A stretch of DNA of 64,000 nucleotides from Flavobacterium sp. W4I14 (GTDB lineage: Bacteria; Bacteroidota; Bacteroidia; Sphingobacteriales; Sphingobacteriaceae): positions 3,844,001-3,908,000 of the forward strand of contig JAUSZU010000001.1 of NCBI GenBank assembly GCA_030817875.1, read 5' to 3'. Under the pieces are notes generated by a model that did not search any database, was not told the DNA's origin, and saw nothing but the letters and a program-made list of their open reading frames with translations. The position numbers and the translations under genes were made by a program. Of the stretch, positions 25,277 through 33,079 are shown one piece after another (the stretch's first letter is position 1; every line of letters begins with the position of its first letter).

Positions 25277-27826
25277 TTAATTTATATCTTCAACATTGGC
25301 ACTGAGAACCTTCGAGAAATTTTTATCAAAATCTTCACCATAAAGCAGGCGGTACTCTTTGCAGAAATTTTCGAAAGCATTTTTGGCTTGTGAATGTTTA
25401 CCCATATGTACAAGTGCTTTGCACTTAATAACCATCGCCTCTTCATTCACCGAATCAAAATAGAAGATGTAGTTGGCAATTTCAATCAACAGTTCCGGAT
25501 CACTTGCAATGGTTATGGTGCCAGCGTAATGCAGATAAGTATCTATGATTTCATTTGATATTTCTGCCTTAAAACTATCGATCCATTCATAACCAACGGC
25601 AGGAAGGAAAGAGCCTCTCTTTATAATCTGGGCAAGTTGTATAATTTTGGTCTTATCAAGCCGGGCCTTGTCTTTTATGATATCCACATATTGCTGGTAA
25701 TCGACATAGGTTTCAGTAGGATCAAATTTGATCCGCCAATAGCCTGTTTCTTTTGAAACCTTGCAATTATTCATCTTTTCGAGGATGACCTTCAGCTTTG
25801 CAATATTTACTGAACGGTTATTTTGGGCACTCTCGTTAGTTTTATCAAACCACAATAGTTCTTTAAGTCTTTCTGAGCTGATTCCCCTCTCCCATCTGAT
25901 GGTATAGAGAAGTATAACTAGAAAAAGCTCTTTAATTAAGGGCGTAAACTGTTTGGTAATTTCGTTCCCGTGGTCATCGAATACCTGCAAGTCGCCAAAA
26001 AGAAACACTGCGCTTTGCGGGAGAGACTCTGGTTTACCGGTTGTGGCATTGGTTTGCGGCAACTTCTGTTCAGCTTTTATCTGTTCATCTGCAGAAACAG
26101 GTATTGCAATCGGCTTTCTAACCCGGAAAAAGAAAATTAAAAAAGAAAGACAGAGTAGAAAACCGGCTGCAAGCCAATACCAAAAATATGGGTGGCGGGC
26201 AAATAATTTATCCGGAGAATCTAAAGGAAGTGCGTTAAGTGAATAAACGTTAACATGCGTTACATCAATACTGTCTCTAAATGTTGTTACCGCAATAATT
26301 TTTTTTGATGCCGGGCTATAATAGAGATCAGCATAAGAATTTATATCATGGAACTGGAAAGGGATCTTGCTTCCCATAAATTTGTAACCTGGTTTTTTAA
26401 GAGAACCGGAAATGAGTTGTAACCGCGCGTTATATTTGTGCCGCGGAAATACCAAACCATAAAAAGTCTGATCTTTCTCATTAATGATCATCGAATTTGC
26501 AAACACGAAGTCCTCTCCGTTAACCTTGAAATCATAAATCTTTTTGATGGTTTTCTCAGCTACATCAAAATATAACAGATCATAAATATTTGTTGGACTA
26601 AGCATCTGTTTACCTGTAGTACTGCCATATCCGCCTATGATATATGCTCCGTTACCACTTTTACCAAGCGCTGCCAGATATCTGGGGGTGTAAACATCTC
26701 CTGTAAATTGCTCTTCTTTCCATTTTCCAGAAGGGAAATGGTAGCGCTGAACCTGGTTTTTATAGATAAAATGACCATAGCCACCAAAAATATAAAGTGA
26801 TGAATCAGTTTTGGAGTAAAACTTGTTAAACTGCCAGAAATCTGTAATTGGTGTTTTAGTGTAGTTTTTCGACCATGTACTTTTTAAGGTATCAAAAACA
26901 GAAACAATTTTCTGGTCTATATAAAAATTGAACAAGCGCCCGTTATCGTCGTCAAACAGGGAATGGTTGCCTCTTAGCAGGGTTAAGTTATTTTTGTACG
27001 CAACAGCTTTAATTTTCGAATCCACGACAGAAAAACTCTTCAACGAATCGTTTTCTACAATATAAACCACCTCTTTTTTAGGATTAAAGGCAACACTGGC
27101 GGGTCCTTTAACCGTAAAGCTCCCAATCCGTTGCCATTCATAATGCATTTTTTTAATCCATAACGGCCTTGTTGCCAAGGCATCCTCCCCATTAATCCTG
27201 TCGTTTACAACGGTTCCATCATACTGATCCAATGGCCAGTGCGACACAACTTTACCACCCTGATTAATTTCGATATTACGGATCTTCATTGGTGGGTTGT
27301 CAGAAGTTTTAAATTTTTCGTCACGGTTTGCTCCAAAAAGAATCTTCAAACGATCACCGGCTTTAATCTTAAAAGGAGTACTACCACTGTAGGCACCGGA
27401 TGTCAAGGTAATTTTCTGCCCGGCAAAATCAAAATCGAGCTTGATCCTGTTCCATGTACCGAACAACAAACTGGGTTTTATGTTAAATGCGATCTTTGAA
27501 AAATTACTGCCCGACACAAGTTTAAAATGATCTTTCTCTTCAAAAATATAGTCGTAAATCAAATCGACATTTTGCGTATCATTTACCACGATGCGGAAGA
27601 TGTACCCGAAATAATCATCCCTGCCCGGAAAAAAATTGAGATCGAAAGCAAGACTGAAGTTTTTATCAAAGGAAAGTGCACTGCCAGGACTTAGATCCAG
27701 ACTTGTTCTATGGTCTTGTACCACTTCATGACTGAAAAAACCAAGGCCATGAGACTGTGAGAAGCTGTTGTTACTGTAAAAAATCAGGTAAAAAAGAAAG
27801 ATGGTTAAATAGTATCTGGTTTTCAT
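25277..27826 (-). CDS. Transmembrane one-component regulator: LamG-like and Kelch sensor, TM helix, SARP/BTAD-like output
   Basis: An 849-residue protein with an unusual order of parts. Signal sequence 1-23; a concanavalin/LamG-like beta-sandwich about 30-230 (LDLSPGSALSFDKNFSLAFD, WNRIKLDFDFAGQKI, VVSHWPLDQYDGTVV); Kelch-like propeller repeats about 240-530 (SSLYIFGGYGHF, GNGAYIIGGYGSTTG); one membrane helix about 549-572 (YWLAAGFLLCLSFLIFFF). On the cytoplasmic side is a winged-helix domain about 615-700 (FGDLQVFDDHGNEI, ELFLVILLYT, LKELLWFD, NRSVNIAKLKVIL) followed by a BTAD/TPR-like helical domain. The output half resembles SARP-type regulators. It would sense a ligand outside the inner membrane and act on DNA directly. 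It lies next to the glycan locus, which suggests a role there. The family exists in Bacteroidota but I know of no characterised member. Confidence 0.8.
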   Translation of the reverse strand: MKTRYYLTIFLFYLIFYSNNSFSQSHGLGFFSHEVVQDHRTSLDLSPGSALSFDKNFSLAFDLNFFPGRDDYFGYIFRIVVNDTQNVDLIYDYIFEEKDHFKLVSGSNFSKIAFNIKPSLLFGTWNRIKLDFDFAGQKITLTSGAYSGSTPFKIKAGDRLKILFGANRDEKFKTSDNPPMKIRNIEINQGGKVVSHWPLDQYDGTVVNDRINGEDALATRPLWIKKMHYEWQRIGSFTVKGPASVAFNPKKEVVYIVENDSLKSFSVVDSKIKAVAYKNNLTLLRGNHSLFDDDNGRLFNFYIDQKIVSVFDTLKSTWSKNYTKTPITDFWQFNKFYSKTDSSLYIFGGYGHFIYKNQVQRYHFPSGKWKEEQFTGDVYTPRYLAALGKSGNGAYIIGGYGSTTGKQMLSPTNIYDLLYFDVAEKTIKKIYDFKVNGEDFVFANSMIINEKDQTFYGLVFPRHKYNARLQLISGSLKKPGYKFMGSKIPFQFHDINSYADLYYSPASKKIIAVTTFRDSIDVTHVNVYSLNALPLDSPDKLFARHPYFWYWLAAGFLLCLSFLIFFFRVRKPIAIPVSADEQIKAEQKLPQTNATTGKPESLPQSAVFLFGDLQVFDDHGNEITKQFTPLIKELFLVILLYTIRWERGISSERLKELLWFDKTNESAQNNRSVNIAKLKVILEKMNNCKVSKETGYWRIKFDPTETYVDYQQYVDIIKDKARLDKTKIIQLAQIIKRGSFLPAVGYEWIDSFKAEISNEIIDTYLHYAGTITIASDPELLIEIANYIFYFDSVNEEAMVIKCKALVHMGKHSQAKNAFENFCKEYRLLYGEDFDKNFSKVLSANVEDIN

Positions 27827-28130
27827 TTATCAACGTTACGAATATTATATAAATATGTCAATGGAGCGTGTTAAAATACAATGAAGGAAGTAGCCAACAA
27901 TGTCAAAGGAATTGTCTTTGAAGATTGTGGACACTGGATCCCTGAAGAAGCGCCAGAGTTGCTGATCAGTGAATCTCTTGCATTTCTTTAACCTATATTC
28001 TTCACTAGATTTCGCTTGAAAGTGACCGATCGGCTCATTTTATGCGGTTTTTATTTCCAGAAAAGCAGGGATGGTAAAAAGCTGGGGCACCACTTTTAGC
28101 GAGATCCCCAATTATATTGAAAATATGCAT
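27827..28130. other. Intergenic region with a gene relic
   Basis: About 300 bp between two minus-strand genes. It holds a plus-strand fragment of an alpha/beta hydrolase (27881-27991). The remainder shows no gene. Confidence 0.5.
27881..27991 (+). pseudogene. C-terminal fragment of an alpha/beta hydrolase
   Basis: 36 codons and a TAA. The peptide contains VFEDCGHWIPEEAPELLISE and ends SLAFL, which is the C-terminal end of epoxide-hydrolase-like alpha/beta hydrolases, where the His of GHW is the catalytic histidine. The rest of the gene, including nucleophile and acid, is absent, and the frame upstream is closed by TAA 9 bp before the ATG. It is an isolated relic. Confidence 0.65.
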
Positions 28131-28775
28131 TTATTGTTCATCCTGAATACGCTGATTGTTCGTTATTTTGTCTAAGTCACGAATAAGTTCCACTAGAATT
28201 GTCTCTGCATCTGCAGGTGTTAGCGGTGGTTTCATAACGACACTTGATCTCTTGGCCATATCAGATATATGCATTACAACCTTTTCCATCGCTAATGGAA
28301 ACATTCTATTGATTATCGTGGTAATGTATTTTATGCATTCAATAACCAAGCTGAATTCAATAATTGTTTGCGGCACTATGAAACTGTTAAGACTTTTATT
28401 GGTGGGTACACTTTGGTTTTTAACTCTTAAATTATGCGCCACTACTTGATTTCTGAACGCTTTAATGTCGGGAAAAAGATTTAGTACACTTTTAATGCGC
28501 TTAAAGTAAGGATTTATATATTTTTTCTGTTGCTCATTTAAAAGTCTTGTAAAGTGACCATGATACTCATCAAAATAACTAGTCACCAATATACAGCCAT
28601 TTTCAAAACTCATCGTATTTATGGTAATGACAATATTTGGATCGACATGATAGTCAGGTAAGCTACATAATGCCCGATGATACCTTATAATATTATTGTT
28701 TATAACATTAAGGATATGAATGCTTTCATCTAAAGGTGTAATTCGGTGACAATCTGGCAATTCGGTAAGTTTCAC
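28131..28775 (-). CDS. HEPN-like protein (AbiU2-like), function unknown
   Basis: A 214-residue, mainly helical cytosolic protein. Residues ~105-120 read FRNQVVAHNLR, an R-N-x4-H motif (Rx5H), the mark of HEPN ribonuclease-type domains; the surrounding text (a helical four-bundle with SYFDEYHGHFTRLL and the lysine-rich KYINPYFKRIKSVL) resembles AbiU2-like HEPN proteins. Members of this fold include abortive-infection and toxin RNases but also non-catalytic housekeeping proteins. No antitoxin-like partner (for example MNT nucleotidyltransferase) lies beside it: upstream is a repeat relic and downstream a hydrolase fragment. Start: the ATG at 28775 has no alternative close by. Confidence 0.65.
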   Translation of the reverse strand: MKLTELPDCHRITPLDESIHILNVINNNIIRYHRALCSLPDYHVDPNIVITINTMSFENGCILVTSYFDEYHGHFTRLLNEQQKKYINPYFKRIKSVLNLFPDIKAFRNQVVAHNLRVKNQSVPTNKSLNSFIVPQTIIEFSLVIECIKYITTIINRMFPLAMEKVVMHISDMAKRSSVVMKPPLTPADAETILVELIRDLDKITNNQRIQDEQ

Positions 28776-28930
28776 AAAAGGTTAAATTTTAGATTTAGAA
28801 CAGTAGCTCCGGTTGATTTGTAATTTAGCCAATTTATTTATAACTAAGAAAACATAACTATTTTCTAATTAGCGAATTACACTGATAACTTGTATTTCTT
28901 TTTTTTAAAATCCTTCTTCCTTCTATACCG

Positions 28931-29040
28931 TCCTTCAATTTTGTTCTTCACTACTTTTTCGAAATTTACCACAGTTTCACAGTGCTCAAACAAGGTCAAA
29001 CTTCCGTGGATTGACTCTACCAAGACGGCAAAAAGCCTTG
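28931..29040. repeat. Dispersed ~110-bp element, copy 1
   Basis: It aligns over its length with 38904-39010 (shared words CCTTCAAT.TTGTT, AAATT.AC, TCACA.TGCTCA.ACAAGGTC, CCG.GGATT, AGCCTTGA). On the minus strand both copies read a related peptide: here LTLFEHCETVVNFEKVVKNK followed by IEGRYRRK. That suggests the decayed 3' part of a repeated gene or a mobile small ORF. Confidence 0.6.
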
Positions 29041-29123
29041 AAGTTCGAACTCTTTCTTTGAAAGGGGCTCAATTTCAAGACTTTTAGCTTTTCAGGTATT
29101 TATTTTAACGCGTTTAAAAAACG

Positions 29124-29149
29124 AAAAAACATTATAATTACTGATAATG
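29124..29149 (-). terminator. Weak terminator downstream of the TlpA operon
   Basis: On the minus strand CATTAT/ATAATG forms a 6-bp stem (29144-29149 with 29130-29135, loop 8 nt) followed by six T residues. The stem is AT-only, so support is modest. It lies about 40 bp after the stop of the TlpA-like gene at 29189. Confidence 0.35.
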
Positions 29150-29188
29150 AGATTATTACCAGTTCGGTTACGAGGCTTTCAAGTGAGT

Positions 29189-30343
29189 TTAATGCTCAAA
29201 AATCTCCGTTAATTTGGCATTAAGTTCTTCACCTTTTACGTTTATGGCGATTATCTTTCCTTCCTTATCGAGTAAAAAGTTTTGAGGAACAGCTTGAACC
29301 CCATATAATTTAACAACTTCATTGTTCCAGAATTTGAGATCGGAAACATTGGTCCATATTAAGCCATCCTGTTTGATTGCACTCAGCCACGCCTCTCTTT
29401 TTCCTGGTTGATCAAGAGAAACACCTAAGACTGTAAATCCTTTATCATGAAATTTATTGTAGGCTTTTACCACATTAGGATTTTCTTCTCTACAAGGAAT
29501 GCACCAGCTTGCCCAGAAATCAAGAAGTACGTATTGCCCTCTAAGCGATGAAAGTTTAATCATTTTTCCGGCGGTATCGGCCTGTTCGAAATCTGGTGCA
29601 ATTTTACCAACAGCCGTTATTTTCATCGCTTCTATAGTGCTTGCAATGTTTTTGCCATAACTGGTTTCTTTATACTTTTGACCAAGTAAATTATAAAGCG
29701 CCTGTGCGTTTACAATGGAAATATTGCCCGCTAAATTATTGAGCAAATAAACAGATGCAAAAGAATTATTATGCAGTTTTATAAAGGTTTTGAGCCGCTC
29801 TACTTCTAGTTTATTATTTTCATCATTTAGCTCCTTATAGGATCTGATTATTTCATCGTATTGAGGATTTTTTTGGTTCAGGTTCTTCAAAACATCCGGC
29901 CCAAATTTGGCTATAAGTTTATCGTTTATTCCTTGTCTACCTGCATTTCCTTCTTTTGTAAAGGCCATATAGCGTTCGTTCTCAGGCGCATTTTTTACAA
30001 CTGAATTGCTCAAGGTTTCCATGTTTGCGTTTATCTGGATAATACCCGGTTCGGAAATTAATATTCCGTAGGGCGAATAACCGCCTTTCTTTTTCAGTTC
30101 GAATTTACTGTAAAACATGTACCTGGTTGGTCCCTTGTAAGGTACAGTGATTTCGAATTTTCCATGATTTACCTGTACAGAATCATGGGCGGCTACAGCT
30201 TTATTGTATAACACTAAAGTGCTTCCGTTATATATGGTATCGGCTGTACCTCTAAATATGACTACGTTCTTTTCTTCTTTTAGTTGAGCAAATGCCAGAT
30301 TCGTAATCAAGAGAAAAAGTACACAATAAGTTATCGTTTTCAT
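29189..30343 (-). CDS. TlpA family thiol-disulfide oxidoreductase with DUF4369-like N-terminal domain
   Basis: A 384-residue exported protein with signal peptide 1-19. The N-terminal ~120 residues are a beta domain of the DUF4369 type (FRGTADTIYNGSTLVLYNKA, HGKFEITVPY), a helical linker follows, and the C-terminal 150 residues are a thioredoxin-like AhpC/TSA fold with active site WCIPC (cysteines 281 and 284) and cis-proline region VQAVPQNFLLD. Such proteins reduce or rearrange disulfides in the periplasm; their substrates in SusCD loci are unknown. It is the last gene of a minus-strand row SusC-SusD-TlpA-TlpA and starts 5 bp after its paralogue. Confidence 0.9.
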   Translation of the reverse strand: MKTITYCVLFLLITNLAFAQLKEEKNVVIFRGTADTIYNGSTLVLYNKAVAAHDSVQVNHGKFEITVPYKGPTRYMFYSKFELKKKGGYSPYGILISEPGIIQINANMETLSNSVVKNAPENERYMAFTKEGNAGRQGINDKLIAKFGPDVLKNLNQKNPQYDEIIRSYKELNDENNKLEVERLKTFIKLHNNSFASVYLLNNLAGNISIVNAQALYNLLGQKYKETSYGKNIASTIEAMKITAVGKIAPDFEQADTAGKMIKLSSLRGQYVLLDFWASWCIPCREENPNVVKAYNKFHDKGFTVLGVSLDQPGKREAWLSAIKQDGLIWTNVSDLKFWNNEVVKLYGVQAVPQNFLLDKEGKIIAINVKGEELNAKLTEIFEH

Positions 30344-30347
30344 TTTC

Positions 30348-31544
30348 TTATGGATTTAATAATTGGCCCAACATTTTTTCCATATCATCATCTGTGCTAT
30401 GTTGTCCATCAAACCTGCCAATAATTCTTCCGTTCGGATCGATCAGGATTTTGGTTGGCAATGCACGGACACCATATTGCTGGCTAAGATCTCTTGGGTT
30501 ATCAATTCCTTTTACAAATAGTTGTGCATTTAATCCCCTTAAAGTTTGTGGCCAGAGATTGGTTCCATCTTTATCAATTGCCGCCAACCAGTTTGGTACA
30601 TTTCTATCATCGTCACCAATGCCTATCATCACAAAGTTTTTGTCTTTGTATTTATTGTAAAGCTTGATCATCTGAGGCATACTCGCTCTACAGGGAACGC
30701 ACCATGTTGCCCAAAAATCCAGTAGAACATACTTCCCTTTCATAGCTGGTAACGAGAGCTCTTTATTGTCCTTGTCTTTTACCTTGAAGGCAAATGCCAT
30801 AGTTCCGGCCAAACCAACTTCTCTGCTTTTAATTTCTGCAGCCAGTCTCTTTCCATCGGTACTTTGCTTCAGTTCAGGGCTAAATTTATTGTATAGCTGT
30901 TTTATGGAATCCATCCCGAACGCTGAAGTATAGTACTTAACGCGGTCTGCGGTTACATAAGATGCGGGATTGGCAATAAAATATTGATAGTTTATTTCAG
31001 CTTCTTTCGCTTTAAGCGATTTAAGTGATGCGCTTACCTTTGGCTCATCCTGTCCTGCATTGGTAGCACCATGGGAGGCGGAACCTGCCAATTTATTTAG
31101 CGAATCAATAGATTTATTTATGGCCTTTGTTTTGTCGTAAAGTACTTTCCAATCGAGCTGTGCGGGCGAACCAGTAATTTCTAAATAACCATTCGGTGCA
31201 GGAACTTTTGCAATTGTCATTTCACCTGGATTAAGATAGGCGGCATTTCTTTTCAGTTCCACATCCCGCTTGCTGATCACTTCTCCTTTGTGTTTAAACA
31301 CCAGATTGGAAAAAGTAGGCTGACTGATCAATCCTTTGATCTGGAAATTCCCATCCAATGCCGCAACACTTTTCTGGATAATTTTTCCTTCTCCATTGAT
31401 ATAAATAATAGAAACTGAATCTAAAGTTTTATCATTGGTTCTGCCGATCAAGGTAAAAGATTTCAATCCTTCATTTTGCTGGCTAAAACTTTTCTGCAAT
31501 CCGAAAAAACATGGGATCAGCATGAAAAAATATTTTGCTTTCAT
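30348..31544 (-). CDS. TlpA family thiol-disulfide oxidoreductase
   Basis: A 398-residue exported paralogue of the next gene: signal peptide 1-21, DUF4369-like beta domain (SFTLIGRTNDKTLDSVSIIY, LDGNFQIKGLISQPTF), helical middle, and a thioredoxin-fold C terminus with WCVPC (cysteines 282 and 285) and cis-proline region VRALPTKILIDP. It starts 64 bp after the SusD-like gene and ends 4 bp before the second TlpA gene, so it is part of the same operon. Two tandem thioredoxins of this type after a SusCD pair are common in Pedobacter-like genomes. The role is inferred as redox handling of an imported, possibly peptide, substrate. Confidence 0.9.
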   Translation of the reverse strand: MKAKYFFMLIPCFFGLQKSFSQQNEGLKSFTLIGRTNDKTLDSVSIIYINGEGKIIQKSVAALDGNFQIKGLISQPTFSNLVFKHKGEVISKRDVELKRNAAYLNPGEMTIAKVPAPNGYLEITGSPAQLDWKVLYDKTKAINKSIDSLNKLAGSASHGATNAGQDEPKVSASLKSLKAKEAEINYQYFIANPASYVTADRVKYYTSAFGMDSIKQLYNKFSPELKQSTDGKRLAAEIKSREVGLAGTMAFAFKVKDKDNKELSLPAMKGKYVLLDFWATWCVPCRASMPQMIKLYNKYKDKNFVMIGIGDDDRNVPNWLAAIDKDGTNLWPQTLRGLNAQLFVKGIDNPRDLSQQYGVRALPTKILIDPNGRIIGRFDGQHSTDDDMEKMLGQLLNP

Positions 31545-31608
31545 AAATTTGATATTTATACCGCCTGAAGCATTAAAACTCAGGCGGAAAAAATTGAATA
31601 GAACAGTA

Positions 31609-33075
31609 TTAATAATTCTGTGTCAGGTTTGGATTGTAAGCTGTGGCACTTTGCGGGAAAGGAAAAATGTACAGCGGAGACTCTGGTTTTAGTGTATAAG
31701 TAACCCCATTTACAGTACGGGTTATGGTTTCCTTATAGGCATCTTCGGTGTTCCAACGTTTGATATTAAAGTAATTCTTAAATGTATATAAGAATTCAAA
31801 CCTCGCGGTTTTCTTAAGAAAGGCCATGGCCTGCGCTTCGGTAGTTGCTGTTTGAGGCGCATAAACGCTTGGATGAATCCGTCGCTGTCTGATTGTATTT
31901 ATAATATCCATTGCAGCGGGAACATTCTGTGTTCTGGCCAGGCATTCAGCTTTAATTAAATAGGTATCGCTGGTGGTAAGACCAGCTGTGTTTACCGCAA
32001 AAATTGTGGCCGAGTAAGAAAGTTTGGCATTTGCTAAACCGGTAATGGCAACAGCTTGCGCCGGAACTGGAAAGTATGGTTTTACATATTCGTTCTGGAT
32101 GTTTCCAGGCTCATAGGCAGCTAGTGTTTCGAAAGTTGGCGCAATCAAAGTTGATGGTCCTTTATTGGCGGCATAAAATAAATTATCTGCCGCGGTTACT
32201 GCAGGTTTTGCATAAGCAGTGGTTCCAACTGGTGCAAAAAGGCGATCATCTATTATAGCGCTATTAATGGCCAGGCTGGCATTTGCAGCAGCTAAAGCAC
32301 CTGCATAATTACGCATGGCTAAAAGCACCTGCGCCCTAACGCCGTAGGCGAAACCCAGACCAACTCTCATGTTATTTGCAGCTACATTTGGAAGACTGTT
32401 TAATGCAAATGCAGCATCAATATCGGCAACAATGTTGGCATAAACCGCTGCAACTGTGCTTTTTTTATTGGGCTCTGACACTAAATTATCTTCTTTTACA
32501 TATGGAATACCGCCATCTGTAGCAGCTGTTGCCGGATTATAGGCTTTTGCATAAATGTTTACCAAAAGATAATGCATGTATGCCCTTAGTATATAAGCCT
32601 CGGCTTTAAGTGCGTTTGCCTTGAGGCGATCTCCGCTTGCCCCATCCGCGTTTTTAATCACAACATTACACACATTATTGATAATGAAATACATTTTTTC
32701 GTATTTAACATCAGCCAATGCAAGGTTCTTCCTGTCGATACTTTCGTTATAGGTGGTAAGCGCTGTATTCAGGTCTTTTGCATTTAAGCTGATCAAGGTG
32801 GCCACATTGGTTACATAGGGATAAATATCGCCAACTAAAACCTCGGCATCATTACAATTGAAAGCTTCTCCGGCTGTTACTACAAAAGCTGGGGAGGAGA
32901 TGGATACAGCAGTATTTAAACTGAAGTTATAATTCAGCAATAAATCCAGATCGGATACCCGGTTAAGCACATTGCTTCCCTTTGGTGTAATCTCTGTAAA
33001 CTTGCTGCAACCAGATAATAAAAATATAAAAATCAATATTACCGTGTTGCCGTATATTTTATTATTCATTTTCAT
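31609..33075 (-). CDS. SusD/RagB family outer membrane lipoprotein
   Basis: 488 residues from the ATG at 33075 (MKMNNKIYGNTVILIFIFLLSGC, Cys23 lipidated); a longer frame to 33108 would overlap the SusC stop and is rejected. Helical SusD features include SKFTEITPKGSNVLNRVSDL, the middle ALKAEAYILRAYMHYLLVNIY followed by the Pro-rich NPATAATDGGIPYV, and the C-terminal LARTQNVPAAMDIINTIRQR with RFEFLYTFKNYFNIKRWNTE. It is shorter than the glycan-locus SusD at 19523 and of the type often found with STN-bearing SusC and TlpA proteins. It starts 5 bp after the SusC stop. Confidence 0.92.
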   Translation of the reverse strand: MKMNNKIYGNTVILIFIFLLSGCSKFTEITPKGSNVLNRVSDLDLLLNYNFSLNTAVSISSPAFVVTAGEAFNCNDAEVLVGDIYPYVTNVATLISLNAKDLNTALTTYNESIDRKNLALADVKYEKMYFIINNVCNVVIKNADGASGDRLKANALKAEAYILRAYMHYLLVNIYAKAYNPATAATDGGIPYVKEDNLVSEPNKKSTVAAVYANIVADIDAAFALNSLPNVAANNMRVGLGFAYGVRAQVLLAMRNYAGALAAANASLAINSAIIDDRLFAPVGTTAYAKPAVTAADNLFYAANKGPSTLIAPTFETLAAYEPGNIQNEYVKPYFPVPAQAVAITGLANAKLSYSATIFAVNTAGLTTSDTYLIKAECLARTQNVPAAMDIINTIRQRRIHPSVYAPQTATTEAQAMAFLKKTARFEFLYTFKNYFNIKRWNTEDAYKETITRTVNGVTYTLKPESPLYIFPFPQSATAYNPNLTQNY

Positions 33076-33079
33076 TTCT

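Larger units (their letters stand above)
28776..29188. other. Intergenic region with dispersed-repeat copy 1
   Basis: 413 bp with no intact gene. It contains one copy of a ~110-bp element (28931-29040) that recurs at 38904-39010 and an AT-rich hairpin (29124-29149) beyond the TlpA gene. A plus-strand frame at 28890-29087 runs across the repeat and is not believed to be a gene. Confidence 0.5.

Noticed and set aside
28890..29087. 65-codon plus-strand frame resembling the frame at 38914-39111
   Set aside because: The similarity is explained by the dispersed repeat; the minus-strand reading is the more protein-like one in both copies.
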